Notes: generated by a model from the letters alone, not told the origin. DNA of 64,000 nucleotides from Ignavibacteriota bacterium (GCA_013285405.1 CP053446.1:843985-907984), one strand, 5' to 3'. Numbered from the stretch's first letter, positions 9,758 to 20,034 are shown. Numbers and translations are program-made.

Positions 9758-10800
9758 TAAATTTTAGCGAGTGGTGATAGTTTAAGATAACAAACACACT
9801 TTTTACATATTGAATCGGTATTCATATCAAGATTTTTTCTAAACAAAATTGATTCATCGGAATTTAATATTTCCATTAAATCATTTTCATGAATATTCCC
9901 GATTTTTTTATGAAAGAAACAAGGACGGACCGTTCCGTCAGCTTCAATTACTGTTGAAACCCAGGGCGCATTACAGCTTATTTTGGGGAAATCACTCAAT
10001 CCATAAAATGCAGCATAATAATTATAGAATCTTCTGATTTTATCCGGTGATTCAGCAATGAATTTACGTTCAAAATCTACCGAATGAGAAATGATTAGCG
10101 ATTCTATTATCTCTTTTAATTTTTTCACTTCTTCAATTGATAATTTTATTTCGCTGACTTTTTTCTCTTCCCACAATTCTGCACGGTTAAAAGCATCAGT
10201 TGTAACATCAGCGGTGAGAAAACTGATTTGATCCAATCCGATGTCTTTTGCAGCATCAACAATATTTGGGAAGTCCAAATAGTTTTCTTTCTGAATTACA
10301 CTTCGGGCTGTTACTCTGAATTCAGGATTTAGTTCTTTTAATTCCTGAACTCCTTCTTTTAATTTCTCAAATGCATTTGGAATATTTCTGATTTTATCGT
10401 GAATATCTCTTGAACCATCCAGTGAAACAATTACCTCATCTACATTTGCTAATATTTCCGATGCATATTTCTTTAATAACAATCCTGTTGAAAGCAGAGT
10501 GATTTTAATTTTTCTTGTTTTAATTATCCCGCAAAATCTGAAAAAGTTCGGATGCATAAGAGCCTCTCCGCCGGACATAACGATTTCCTTGGTATTCAAT
10601 TTCCGAAATGAATCGAGCATTTTCGAAATATCAGATTCTTCAAGCTGCTTTACATTATGATTTCCTTTCCAGATATCACACATAACACAACGGCAGTTAC
10701 ACCTGCTGTGTGGCATTAATATTAAAATCGGCAGTGAATAAATCCTGTGCGATTTTAAAGTGAAATATCTACTGATCGTATCTGACAAATTTATTTTCAT
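9757..10800 (-). CDS. radical SAM/SPASM domain protein
   Basis: About 347 residues. The radical SAM cluster motif CxxxCxxC is C34, C38 and C41 (CNCRCVMC, with an extra Cys inside). MSGGEALMHPNFF follows as the SAM-contacting GGE. The C-terminal part has SCNAPW, VRPCFFHKKIGN and CKKC, the SPASM-type binding region for auxiliary iron-sulfur clusters. SPASM enzymes modify peptides or activate enzymes. No precursor peptide gene was found nearby, and the coupled neighbour is a membrane glycosyltransferase. ATG 10800 is preferred over TTG 10806, which would add two residues. Confidence 0.88.
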   Translation of the reverse strand: MKINLSDTISRYFTLKSHRIYSLPILILMPHSRCNCRCVMCDIWKGNHNVKQLEESDISKMLDSFRKLNTKEIVMSGGEALMHPNFFRFCGIIKTRKIKITLLSTGLLLKKYASEILANVDEVIVSLDGSRDIHDKIRNIPNAFEKLKEGVQELKELNPEFRVTARSVIQKENYLDFPNIVDAAKDIGLDQISFLTADVTTDAFNRAELWEEKKVSEIKLSIEEVKKLKEIIESLIISHSVDFERKFIAESPDKIRRFYNYYAAFYGLSDFPKISCNAPWVSTVIEADGTVRPCFFHKKIGNIHENDLMEILNSDESILFRKNLDMNTDSICKKCVCYLKLSPLAKI

Positions 10801-10951
10801 AAACAATAATCGCTAAAAAGGCTGACTTCTGAATACCAATTTAATTGACATGGTTATCTTTTAAAAACTTTAATCCGTTGAATTATTTAAAAGAAAAATT
10901 GACGATGATAAAATAATGCTTCAATTTACTATATTTCGAGTAAGTGAAATA

Positions 10952-13900
10952 ATGACGATTTCTTTTTTCTACATGATGCTTAATAAATTTATATTGTCCT
11001 CCATTTTCTTCATTCTGTCGGCATATCCCCAAACAAACGAATATTTTTTTAATCAGCTTACTGATGCTGATGGTCTTTCTCAAAGCACAATTTTTGCAAT
11101 GATACAGGATAAGGACGGATATTTGTGGCTTGGAACAATAGATGGTTTGAATCGTTATGATGGATATGAGTTTCGAATTTATTCAAACGATCATTCGGAT
11201 TCTACTTCAATTTCCGATAATTTCATTTCGGCTCTTTATGAGGACAGCGATGGATATATCTGGGTAGGCACAGTAAATGGTTATTTAAATTGTTTCGACA
11301 GAAAAACTGAAAAGTTTAAAAGATTTTTTATAAACGATTTTCTCTCATCCAAAATTTATAACGAAGATGATTATTATGAATATCCTTTAGCATTTTCACG
11401 TAATCAAAATAATTCAATCACATCCCTAGCCGAAGATAAAAACGGGTATTTATGGATTGGTACCTGGGGTTCTGGAGTAATTATCTTTAACAGAAAAAAT
11501 CATAACTCAGTACATCTTTACAACGATCGCTCTGATTCTTTCAGTATTAGTTCAAACAGAATTACAGATATTTTAATTGAGAAGAATAATACTATCTGGA
11601 TAGCAACTTTTGGAGGTGGATTGAACAGGCTTTCATCAGTTTCTTCTCAGAACAAACTTAATGAAAATGAATCATCTTATAATTTCTTACACTTTAAACA
11701 TAATTCCGGTATAAGTTACTCTGTCAGCGATAATAAAATTACTTGTCTGTACGAAGGTAGAAATGGAAATATTTGGATTGGTACATTTAACACAGGTTTA
11801 AATAAACTTGATCTCAAAAATAAATTTCTTGAACCAAATCAAGCCAGATTTTTGCATTACTCCGTGAACAATTTATTAAAAAACAGTATTTCAGATAATA
11901 ATGTTATGGCTATTCAGCAGGATACTGATGGGTTTTTATGGATAGGAACATTTGGAGGCGGGATTGACGGATTCGATATAAGTAAAAATTCTTTCGTTAA
12001 CCTATCAGAAATTTCTTCACATCAGAATGCTTTTCATGATGTTGAAATACTTTCACTATTCATAGACAGATCTGGAGTTATTTGGGCTGGTTCACATCTG
12101 GGAGAAGGTGTAACAAAAATTCAGAAATTTAATACTAAGTTTGAAATTATTAACAGAACTTCACCGGGAACTTTAATATTAAATGATGATGTTGTTTGGT
12201 CATTGTTCAAAGATAGTAATGAAAATCTCTGGGTTGGCACTTATCGTGGCGGAGTGAATGTACTAAACCTGCATAATCAACAAACTACTATTTACAACAA
12301 GCAATCAGATTTAAATCATAGACTAAGTGATAATCATATAAGATCATTTGCCGAGGATAAGTTTGGAAATATCTGGATCGGTACATACAGCGGCGGACTA
12401 AACAGAATTAATAAATCAAATCAAAAAATAGATGTGTTTAAAAATGAACCCGGCAATCTGAATTCTCTTTCTGCAAATCAGGTTTTGGACATTTATGTTG
12501 AATCAGAAAATATTATCTGGGCAGCTACATTCGGAGGCGGACTTAACAAACTTACTTTTGCTGATAATTCTTCCGGAAAGCCGGATTTCAAAGCATACCG
12601 ACACAACTCCAATGCTGCTAACTCAATTTCGGATGATCGGGTCTATACAATATTAAAAGATAGTAAAAACAATTTTTGGGTTGGAACTTATGGCGGTGGA
12701 TTAAGCAAGTTTGATGCAGCTAATGAAACTTTTGAGATTTTCATTCCTCCCGACGATGATCAATTGCAAATCAACAATAAAATTCTTTCTATTACTGAAT
12801 CAACTCAAGGAATAATTTGGATTGGTACTTCAGGAGGTGGATTAGTTAAATTTGATCCATCATCTGATTTATTCAAAGTTTATTCAGCATCAGATGGATT
12901 GACCAGTACGGTTGTTTACGGAATACTCGAAGATAATTCTCAAAATTTATGGTTGAGTTCAGATGATGGAATTTTTCTACTCAACACTTCAAATGAAAAA
13001 TTCACTCAGTTTAAAATTGAAGATGGTGTTCAAAGTCTTGAATTCAGTGGTGGAGCTTATTTTAAAGATTCAAATGGCTTCATGTATTTTGGCGGCATCA
13101 ATGGTTTTAATTATTTTCATCCTGACAGTATTGTTATCAGTCAATATGCACCCACTATTGTAATCACCAGGGTTAAAGTAATGGATGTTGAAGTTAAAGG
13201 TAAACCGGAGGAACTCAGATTATCTTATGATCAGAATTTTATTTCGATAGAATTTTCTGCACTTGATTTTTTCTCTCCCAAAAGAAACAAATACAGCTAT
13301 TTGCTCGAAGGATTTCAAAAGTCATGGATTTCTACTGATGGCTCGAACAGAACTGCTATTTATACTAATCTTCCGGCTGGCGAATTCACGTTTAAAGTAA
13401 AAGGAACGAATGCGGATGGAATCTGGAACGAGAATGCAGCTTCGATTAAAATTATTATCAACCCACCATTCTATCAAACCTGGTGGTTCGTAACTCTTAT
13501 TATAATTGCGCTTGCGCTTTTAATTTATTATCTCGGAACTATTCGAATTAAAAGTCAGTTGGAGATTGAGAGATTAAAATTGAAAATTGCATCTGATTTG
13601 CATGATAATATCGGTGCCGGTTTAACCGAAATATCTATCCTCAGTGAAGTTGCAGGAAGAAATGAATATGATTCAGGTTCTGACTCTGTTGTAAAAAAAG
13701 ATTTGCAAAAAATCAGTGATACTGCAAGACAAATGGTTGATTCAATGAGTGACATTGTTTGGGTTGTAAATCCACAAAGAGATTCATTGCACGATCTGAT
13801 AATAAAGTTAAAAGATTCCTATAATGAATTCTTTAGCTCCATCGGTATATCATTCCAGGTTAATAATGTTGAGAAGAGCGATGACATTAAACTGCCGATG

Positions 13901-14209
13901 GAATACAAACAAAATCTGCTTTTAATGTTTAAAGAAGCCATTAACAATGCAATCAAGCACAGCGGTTGCAAAAAAATTATTCTTGAAGCATTTTACAATA
14001 ATTATACTATTAAAATTATTCTAAGAGATGATGGACGCGGATTTGATCTGAATGATGTTAAGTTTGGCAATGGAATTAAAAATATGAAGGCAAGAGCAAA
14101 TAAAATAAATGGTAATATCATGTGGGATTCCGGAAAAGAAAAAGGAACGGTTATCAGTTTTACCGGAAAGCTTGGGAAAATAAATAGAGTTAAATCATTG
14201 TTTGATTGA
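10952..14209 (+). CDS. periplasmic propeller sensor histidine kinase (Reg_prop, Y_Y_Y, HisKA_3)
   Basis: A one-piece membrane sensor. After a signal peptide (FILSSIFFILSA) come about a dozen two-component-regulator propeller repeats of the type YLWLGTIDGLNRYD and IWIGTFGGGL. A Y_Y_Y domain follows (YSYLLEGFQKSWI to INPPFY), then one membrane helix (TWWFVTLIIIALALLIYY), a HisKA_3 dimerisation helix with the phospho-acceptor in SDLHDNIGAG, and an HATPase domain (NNAIKHS, DDGRGFD, GNGIKNM). Repeats of this type form two seven-bladed propellers facing the periplasm. The frame opens at ATG 10916; ATG 10952 and 10973 fit the signal peptide better. Its partner regulator starts 15 nt downstream. Confidence 0.92.
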   Translation: MTISFFYMMLNKFILSSIFFILSAYPQTNEYFFNQLTDADGLSQSTIFAMIQDKDGYLWLGTIDGLNRYDGYEFRIYSNDHSDSTSISDNFISALYEDSDGYIWVGTVNGYLNCFDRKTEKFKRFFINDFLSSKIYNEDDYYEYPLAFSRNQNNSITSLAEDKNGYLWIGTWGSGVIIFNRKNHNSVHLYNDRSDSFSISSNRITDILIEKNNTIWIATFGGGLNRLSSVSSQNKLNENESSYNFLHFKHNSGISYSVSDNKITCLYEGRNGNIWIGTFNTGLNKLDLKNKFLEPNQARFLHYSVNNLLKNSISDNNVMAIQQDTDGFLWIGTFGGGIDGFDISKNSFVNLSEISSHQNAFHDVEILSLFIDRSGVIWAGSHLGEGVTKIQKFNTKFEIINRTSPGTLILNDDVVWSLFKDSNENLWVGTYRGGVNVLNLHNQQTTIYNKQSDLNHRLSDNHIRSFAEDKFGNIWIGTYSGGLNRINKSNQKIDVFKNEPGNLNSLSANQVLDIYVESENIIWAATFGGGLNKLTFADNSSGKPDFKAYRHNSNAANSISDDRVYTILKDSKNNFWVGTYGGGLSKFDAANETFEIFIPPDDDQLQINNKILSITESTQGIIWIGTSGGGLVKFDPSSDLFKVYSASDGLTSTVVYGILEDNSQNLWLSSDDGIFLLNTSNEKFTQFKIEDGVQSLEFSGGAYFKDSNGFMYFGGINGFNYFHPDSIVISQYAPTIVITRVKVMDVEVKGKPEELRLSYDQNFISIEFSALDFFSPKRNKYSYLLEGFQKSWISTDGSNRTAIYTNLPAGEFTFKVKGTNADGIWNENAASIKIIINPPFYQTWWFVTLIIIALALLIYYLGTIRIKSQLEIERLKLKIASDLHDNIGAGLTEISILSEVAGRNEYDSGSDSVVKKDLQKISDTARQMVDSMSDIVWVVNPQRDSLHDLIIKLKDSYNEFFSSIGISFQVNNVEKSDDIKLPMEYKQNLLLMFKEAINNAIKHSGCKKIILEAFYNNYTIKIILRDDGRGFDLNDVKFGNGIKNMKARANKINGNIMWDSGKEKGTVISFTGKLGKINRVKSLFD

Positions 14210-14223
14210 TTACCGGAGTTTAA

Positions 14224-14862
14224 ATGATTAATGTAGCTATAGTTGAAGATAATGACACAATAAGAGAAGGTTTAGCTGTTCTGATAAATGGAACGAATGG
14301 ATACAAATGTGTTGGATCATTCAGAGATTGTGAAAGTTTTCTTCTTAAACTAAACACACTGGATGCTAATGTTGTATTAATGGATATTGCTTTACCCGGA
14401 ATAAATGGTATTGAAGGAATCAGAGAGTCAAAAAAAATAAAACCTGATATTGATATTTTAATGCTCACAATTTATGAGGATAGTGAGAAGGTTTTTGATG
14501 CTTTGTGTACGGGTGCTTGCGGGTATTTAGTAAAAAAAACTCCTCCGCTAAAATTACTTGAAGCAATTAAAGAAGTTTATGAAGGTGGATCCCCAATGAG
14601 CAGCCAGATTGCCTGGCAAGTCATCACTGCTTTTAAAGAATCAAAAGACACAAAGATGGAACAACAGGAATTCGAATTGAGTCCCAGAGAAAAGGAAGTC
14701 CTGACTTTATTGGCTGGCGGGAATAATTATCAGCAAATTGCCAATCAGTTATTCATAAGTGTTGATACCGTCCGTCATCATATTAAAAATATCTATAAAA
14801 AATTACACGTACATACACAGTCTGAAGCTGTGGCAAAAGCAATTCGTAAAAAAATTATCTGA
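14224..14862 (+). CDS. NarL/LuxR-family response regulator
   Basis: A 212-residue regulator. The receiver domain has the acidic pair ED at 8-9, phospho-acceptor D54 (VLMDIALPG) and the conserved Lys in YLVKKTPP. The C-terminal LuxR-type helix-turn-helix starts at LSPREKEVLTLLAGG, with IANQLFISVDTVRHHIKNIYKKL as the DNA-reading part. It lies 15 nt after the HisKA_3 kinase and is its obvious cognate partner. A perfect dyad beginning 11 nt after the stop may be one of its binding sites. Confidence 0.94.
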   Translation: MINVAIVEDNDTIREGLAVLINGTNGYKCVGSFRDCESFLLKLNTLDANVVLMDIALPGINGIEGIRESKKIKPDIDILMLTIYEDSEKVFDALCTGACGYLVKKTPPLKLLEAIKEVYEGGSPMSSQIAWQVITAFKESKDTKMEQQEFELSPREKEVLTLLAGGNNYQQIANQLFISVDTVRHHIKNIYKKLHVHTQSEAVAKAIRKKII

Positions 14863-14872
14863 TCGGGTTACT

Positions 14873-14890
14873 CCTACATAGATATGTAGG
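14873..14890. promoter_or_regulatory. 18-bp perfect dyad, candidate operator
   Basis: CCTACATA-GA-TATGTAGG: two 8-nt arms that are exact reverse complements around a 2-nt spacer. The 2-nt spacing matches the 7-2-7 inverted arrangement known for NarL-type regulators, one of which is encoded immediately upstream. It sits about 165 nt before the next start codon (15057). A hairpin terminator is unlikely with a 2-nt loop and no U-tract. Binding is inferred only. Confidence 0.4.
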
Positions 14891-15056
14891 TAAAATCATT
14901 TCCCAAATTCCACAACGAATATATTTACATAATCATGTAATTGATTACCTGAATTTTTCTGCTAGTTTTAAACCAGAGATTCAGAATACTCATTCACAGT
15001 TTCTAAAAAATTCTTAAAAAAAATTTAAAGAATTTATTAATTGAAAGGGTGCGCAA

Positions 15057-15320
15057 ATGGAAACACTAACCAAGAAAGAACTATCAAATCCAATTGCTGA
15101 TTTAATCAGCGATGAGATATATGAACTGCTCTTATCAAGAGGTTTAATTAACGAAAGAGCTGTACGGGATTACATCATCAGGAAAAAATTTAAACAGCTT
15201 CGTTCTCAGAAATTACGGACTGGTGATGCAATCGATTCTCTAAGAGCAGAGTATCCATATCTGCAGTTTGATACAATAAGAAAAATTGTTCACAATCCAC
15301 CGAAAAATTTTGCAAACTAA
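15057..15320 (+). CDS. small hypothetical protein, possibly DNA-binding
   Basis: An 87-residue charged, mostly helical protein with no signal peptide or membrane segment. Its central part (NERAVRDYIIRKKFKQLR) and its end (YLQFDTIRKIVH) look like a helix-turn-helix but match no family I can name. The start ATG 15057 is preceded by GAAAGGG, a fair ribosome binding site. It is transcribed alone, downstream of the dyad at 14873, and ends in a strong hairpin, so it is probably a real expressed gene. Confidence 0.7.
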   Translation: METLTKKELSNPIADLISDEIYELLLSRGLINERAVRDYIIRKKFKQLRSQKLRTGDAIDSLRAEYPYLQFDTIRKIVHNPPKNFAN

Positions 15321-15338
15321 ATAACGCCCTCCTCGTGC

Positions 15339-15367
15339 GATCACCTCATCTGCCACGTGAGGTGATC
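15339..15367. terminator. strong hairpin between convergent genes
   Basis: A perfect 10-bp stem (GATCACCTCA / TGAGGTGATC) with a 9-nt loop, extendable by GTG/CAC with one bulge. It sits between the small protein gene and the DUF4301 gene that converge on it, so it may serve both strands. The U-tract is weak on either side. Confidence 0.6.
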
Positions 15368-15374
15368 CACTTCA

Positions 15375-16970
15375 TTAATTATTAGCTTTATTTTCTGCAG
15401 GTTGATGTTCGGGCTTCAACAAATCGTTGACTTCTTTAACCGGATTAAAAGTGATTTTAGGAACTTCAACAAATACTGTTAACCAGTAATACATTCCGCC
15501 ATTCCATAATCCCGGAAGTTCAAGTGCCTTTAATTCTTTACCCCCTTTTGATTTATTAGTTATTAATCCTGTATCCGGATTTACAAATTTTTTTAGTTCG
15601 AATAATCTGCCTTTATAATCTTTGATTCCGCAAGCAAGATCAACTGGATTAAAGTGAGTTGCCTCGTCAAATATTGAAGCCTGTTTTTTATCAGAAAGAT
15701 TTACCTGTGTTGATTCAACAATTTGTTTTGATATTTCTCCATTCAGATCTTCAATCCAGAATGGACTTCCTCCCGGATGCCCCTCTCTTCTTACCATTCC
15801 GCAAACCCTGATCGGACGATTCAGAAGATCGAAGAAATACTTTTTCCATTCATCTGAAGATTTTGTATTCAGCTTTGCCGATAGATCCAATTCAAATTCT
15901 GTCTTAATTAATGCAACAGCTTCCTTTATTACTGTTTCAGAAACATCTTCACTATCAAGTTTATTTAATAGTTCAAAAATCTTGCTTTGAAGATAAATCA
16001 GGTAACCGCCGATAATTTTTTTATATCGATATGTTTCTGTTTTAATCTGATCAGGAACTATGTTATCGATATTTTTAATGAGAACAATTTCTTCATTTAA
16101 CTCATTCAGATTATTCAGCAATGCACCATGACCTCCGGGTCTGAAGAGAATTTTTCCGTCTGCGTCTCTGAATATTTTATTATCAACTGTTGCTGATACC
16201 GTATTTGTTTCAGAACTTTGAAATGAAAAGCTGACATCAAAGATCCATCCAAGTCTGTTGTATTTACTATAAATTTCTTTGAATAGGTTTTTAATTTCAG
16301 CTTCATGTTCAGGTGAGATAGTAAAATGTATTTTTACTGTTTTATCTTTTCCTGATGCATAGTTTATCGCTTCTACGAGATGTTCTTCAAAAGCGGTTCT
16401 TGATCCATCAGAATATGAATGAAACAATATTGAGCCTTTCGGAAGATGTGCATAATTTAAACCATCAGAATTGCACGTGTAATTAATCAATTCGGAAATG
16501 CTCTTCTGACTAATTAATTCTTCCGGGTCTCTGCCATCCTTGATTAGAGTATTCTTTAAGTCTTCATAGAAAGCAAAGTGTCTGATGTTATCAAAAAATT
16601 CCAAAGTTGCTTTACATTCTGAATCGCCTCTTGCGGCTTTCTCAGATATCTTATTATAATCCGAATTATCCGGGTTAGCAGTAACTGCTAATAATTTCTG
16701 AAACATTCTTGTAGCTGCACCTGAAGCCGGAACAAATTTAATTACTCTGCCTTGGTCCTGAGCTGATTGAAACCGACCGATATATTCATCTTTTTCAAAA
16801 TCATTAAAAACTTTTACTCCATTGCCGATATTACAAGGTTTATAGAGTTTAATCCAGGGTACGCCGTTCTCAAATATTTTCAATTGTTCGATTATTGAAT
16901 CGATGGGAATATCAAGATTCTTCTCTAAACTAAGTTCCTTTCGAATTTCTTCTGTTTGATTGGAGTGCAT
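15375..16970 (-). CDS. DUF4301 family protein
   Basis: A 531-residue cytoplasmic protein recognised by VKFVPASGAATRMFQKLL-like text (here RVIKFVPASGAATRMFQ), FRPGGHGALLNNLN and GMVRREGHPGGSPFW, all typical of DUF4301 proteins of Bacteroidota and relatives. The GxxxRM and PGGHGAL segments recall nucleotidyltransferases of the UDP-sugar pyrophosphorylase type, so a sugar-nucleotide role is possible, but none is established to my knowledge. Length agrees with the family. It is a single gene, convergent with the small ORF on its left and divergent from the PLP enzyme on its right. Confidence 0.85.
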   Translation of the reverse strand: MHSNQTEEIRKELSLEKNLDIPIDSIIEQLKIFENGVPWIKLYKPCNIGNGVKVFNDFEKDEYIGRFQSAQDQGRVIKFVPASGAATRMFQKLLAVTANPDNSDYNKISEKAARGDSECKATLEFFDNIRHFAFYEDLKNTLIKDGRDPEELISQKSISELINYTCNSDGLNYAHLPKGSILFHSYSDGSRTAFEEHLVEAINYASGKDKTVKIHFTISPEHEAEIKNLFKEIYSKYNRLGWIFDVSFSFQSSETNTVSATVDNKIFRDADGKILFRPGGHGALLNNLNELNEEIVLIKNIDNIVPDQIKTETYRYKKIIGGYLIYLQSKIFELLNKLDSEDVSETVIKEAVALIKTEFELDLSAKLNTKSSDEWKKYFFDLLNRPIRVCGMVRREGHPGGSPFWIEDLNGEISKQIVESTQVNLSDKKQASIFDEATHFNPVDLACGIKDYKGRLFELKKFVNPDTGLITNKSKGGKELKALELPGLWNGGMYYWLTVFVEVPKITFNPVKEVNDLLKPEHQPAENKANN

Positions 16971-17031
16971 ATTCTAAAATTTTTGTTTGATAATTATTCT
17001 TATAACAAAAATAATTAAATAAATTTAGCCA

Positions 17032-18009
17032 ATGAATATTCAACCAAATACTTTAGAAGAATTAGCCAGCATCGCTCAAGCCACTCCGATAGTTGAGATT
17101 CGTGATACATTGCTAAATGAAAATAAAATATCACTCTATATTAAAAGAGAAGACTTGAATCATCCGGCACTATCCGGTAATAAATGGCATAAACTCAAGT
17201 ACAACATTCGGGAAGCAATTGAGCTTGGGAAAAAAACTTTACTGACTTTCGGCGGAGCTTACTCAAATCATATTTACGCTGCTGCAGCCGCAGGAAGGAT
17301 TTTTAATTTCAGAACTATAGGGCTGATCCGGGGAGAAGAACATCTACCGTTAAATACAACTCTAACTTTTGCAAAAGAAAATGGCATGGAACTTTATTAT
17401 TTGGACAGAACAGCATACCGGCAAAAGAATTCTTCTCAGGTTATTCAGAATTTAAGAGATAGATTTGGTGATTTCTATTTGATACCGGAAGGTGGAACTA
17501 ATGAATTAGCAGTAAAAGGATGCAGCGAATTAATCGGAAAAATGGATTTACATTTTGATTATATCTGCTGTCCTTGCGGAACTGGCGGAACACTGGCTGG
17601 ATTAGTTTCAGGATTAAATGGAAAAAAATATGCTCTTGGATTTTCTGTGTTAAAAGGAGCCTCTTTTCTAAAAGATAATGTAAGGAATTTATTAAATAAT
17701 GCTGGTTATGATTTATTAACAAATTGGAATATAAACCTTGATTATCATTTTGGTGGCTATGCAAAAGTGAGTAAGGAATTGATTGAATTTATAAATACGT
17801 TCTATTCTAACACAAAAATTCCAATTGAACCAATCTATACAGGCAAAATGATTTACGGCATTTACGACCTGATTTCAAAAGGATTTTTTGAACACGGAAC
17901 CCGAATTATCGCCGTTCATACAGGCGGTTTGCAAGGATTAAGTGGATTGCAATCAAAAATTAAAAAAGGAACTTTATATGAATTAGATTTTTTGAGACAA
18001 TATCAATAA
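17032..18009 (+). CDS. PLP-dependent D-cysteine desulfhydrase/ACC deaminase-like enzyme
   Basis: A 325-residue fold-type II PLP enzyme. IKREDLNHPALSGNKWHKL contains the Schiff-base lysine K51 (SGNK). TFGGAYSNHIYA is the substrate carboxylate loop, and PCGTGGTLAGL is the phosphate-binding glycine loop. HTGGLQG near the C terminus is shared by D-cysteine desulfhydrase and ACC deaminase relatives. These enzymes release pyruvate (or 2-oxobutyrate), ammonia and, for D-cysteine, sulfide. The exact substrate is not settled by sequence. It is likely monocistronic. Confidence 0.88.
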   Translation: MNIQPNTLEELASIAQATPIVEIRDTLLNENKISLYIKREDLNHPALSGNKWHKLKYNIREAIELGKKTLLTFGGAYSNHIYAAAAAGRIFNFRTIGLIRGEEHLPLNTTLTFAKENGMELYYLDRTAYRQKNSSQVIQNLRDRFGDFYLIPEGGTNELAVKGCSELIGKMDLHFDYICCPCGTGGTLAGLVSGLNGKKYALGFSVLKGASFLKDNVRNLLNNAGYDLLTNWNINLDYHFGGYAKVSKELIEFINTFYSNTKIPIEPIYTGKMIYGIYDLISKGFFEHGTRIIAVHTGGLQGLSGLQSKIKKGTLYELDFLRQYQ

Positions 18010-18078
18010 CTAATCTAAGCATAGTAAAGTTTTCATAGTTAAATTGTATTGGAGTTATAAAATTTTTAAGTGCAGGGA

Positions 18079-19977
18079 ATGGAAAAAATTAAAATATTAA
18101 TTGTTGAAGACGAGCAGATAGTCTCTAAATTCATGGAAAAACAACTAACAGATGCGGGATATCTTATTGCAGATGCAGTTTCAACCGGAGAGAAAGCAAT
18201 TGCAAAAGTTTCAACTCTAAAACCTGATATAGTCCTGATGGATATAAAAATAATGGGTTCAATGGATGGGATTGAAACTGCCGACCAAATCAGAAAGGAA
18301 TACCACATCCCTGTCATTTTTCTTACGTCTCTTTCAGATGATGATTCCTTTCAGCGTGCGAAGAAAGCAGAACCATTTGGGTATCTTCTTAAACCGATAG
18401 AAATTAAAGAATTAAACCGTGCAGTTGAAATGGCACTCTATAAACATAAAATTTACAGGGAGTTATTTGATACACGACAGCGATTCCAAATCGCTGCTGA
18501 AGCTGCAAGAACAAGAGTTTGGGAATTATGGGTTGATGATAATAATAAATTGATACTCGATACTGAATTGTCACCACTTTTAGGCTATGCGAATGAAGAG
18601 ATCACAGAGATGCAAAACAATAGGCAGAAACTTGTTTATGAAGAAGACAGAAATCTGGTAACAAAAACCATCCAGAATTGTTTTAATGGAATTTCAGAAA
18701 AATTCGAAATTGAACATCGAATCTATGATAAAAACAAAAATATTGCCTGGATTCTGCTTCGGGGCGTACTAGTTCAACCAGAGAATAGTAAACCGAAACG
18801 GATTATTGGCTCTGCAACGGATATCACTGACCGAAAAAATTATGAAGATGCTCTCAGGAAAAGTGAGGAGAAATTTCGTAAAATATTTGAAAATTCAGGG
18901 ATTGGTTTAGCTACACTTTCACTGGATGGTCATTTCACTAAAGTAAATAATTCGTTTTGTGAAATTCTTGACTACACAGAACTCGAGTTAGTCGGTATGA
19001 ATTTTAGAAATATTACTCACCCGGGCGATATTGAAAAATCAATTGAGATCACAAATGAACTTCTAAAAAATGAAATGATCGAAGGCAAATCTATTGAGAA
19101 GAGATATCTTCATAAAAACGGCGAAACTGTGTGGGCTCTTACAACTATTTCATTAATCAGAGATTTAAATAATAAACCTCAGTTTTTTATAGCGCAGGTT
19201 CAGGATATGACACAACGCAAAAAATTTGAGGAACAATTAATAAAGTACACTGAAGAGTTGAAATTATTAAATGCTTCGAAAGATAAATTTTTCTCTATCA
19301 TTTCTCACGACCTCAGAAGTCCGTTTAATTCTTTACTCGGGCTGACTGAATATATCAGTCAATCTTATGACGAGATGACACCACAGGATATTAAAAGTTC
19401 TATATCATCAATTTATAATTCATCCAGGCAAGTGTATGCACTCATTCTTAATTTGCTTGAATGGTCGATGATTCAAGCGGGAAGGATTAAAGTTGATAAG
19501 AGCATAATAAATCTGAAAGAATTAGGAAACGAAATTAAAAATTTGTACGGAGCAGCTACCAAACAGAAAAAGTTAGAACTAACCATTAACATAAATGAAG
19601 AGATATTTATTTACGCAGATAAATATATGATAGATACTATCATCCGGAATTTTGTTTCCAACAGTATCAAGTTCACAAACCCCGGTGGGAAAATTATTGT
19701 TAAAGGAATTATTAATGGAGATAATGCTGAAGTTTCTGTAACTGATACTGGAATCGGAATAAGCATTGAAAACCAGAAAAATCTGTTCCGGATTGATGAA
19801 CAATTCCGCAGAGATGGAACAGCAAATGAAAAAGGAACCGGACTTGGATTAATTTTGTGTAAAGAATTTATTGAAAAAAATAATGGCATTCTCTGGGTAG
19901 AAAGTAAAGAAGGCAAAGGCAGCAGATTTTCTTTCACCGTACCCAGGCATAGTGGAAAATTTAAACACCTTGAATAA
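18079..19977 (+). CDS. receiver-PAS-PAS sensor histidine kinase
   Basis: A soluble hybrid of about 632 residues. An N-terminal receiver (ILIVEDEQ, phospho-acceptor D55 in VLMDIKIMG, Lys in YLLKPIE) is followed by two PAS/PAC units (about 130-255 and 260-385, each ending in an ITDRK or MTQRK PAC signature). A HisKA domain follows with His in SIISHDLRSPFNSL, then HATPase_c (NSIKFTNPGG, DTGIGIS, GTGLGLILCKE). No membrane segment is present, so it senses a cytoplasmic signal and may be phosphorylated by another kinase through its receiver. ATG 18079, with AGGGA upstream, is chosen over GTG 18070. Confidence 0.92.
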   Translation: MEKIKILIVEDEQIVSKFMEKQLTDAGYLIADAVSTGEKAIAKVSTLKPDIVLMDIKIMGSMDGIETADQIRKEYHIPVIFLTSLSDDDSFQRAKKAEPFGYLLKPIEIKELNRAVEMALYKHKIYRELFDTRQRFQIAAEAARTRVWELWVDDNNKLILDTELSPLLGYANEEITEMQNNRQKLVYEEDRNLVTKTIQNCFNGISEKFEIEHRIYDKNKNIAWILLRGVLVQPENSKPKRIIGSATDITDRKNYEDALRKSEEKFRKIFENSGIGLATLSLDGHFTKVNNSFCEILDYTELELVGMNFRNITHPGDIEKSIEITNELLKNEMIEGKSIEKRYLHKNGETVWALTTISLIRDLNNKPQFFIAQVQDMTQRKKFEEQLIKYTEELKLLNASKDKFFSIISHDLRSPFNSLLGLTEYISQSYDEMTPQDIKSSISSIYNSSRQVYALILNLLEWSMIQAGRIKVDKSIINLKELGNEIKNLYGAATKQKKLELTININEEIFIYADKYMIDTIIRNFVSNSIKFTNPGGKIIVKGIINGDNAEVSVTDTGIGISIENQKNLFRIDEQFRRDGTANEKGTGLGLILCKEFIEKNNGILWVESKEGKGSRFSFTVPRHSGKFKHLE

Positions 19978-20034
19978 TAATTGATCAAATTAAAATACTA
20001 ATACTCTATCCAGCAAAAATCAAGTTGAGGAATT

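Noticed and set aside
14220..14468. 82-codon frame antisense to the NarL regulator
   Set aside because: Its reading is the reverse complement of conserved receiver-domain codons; no independent evidence.
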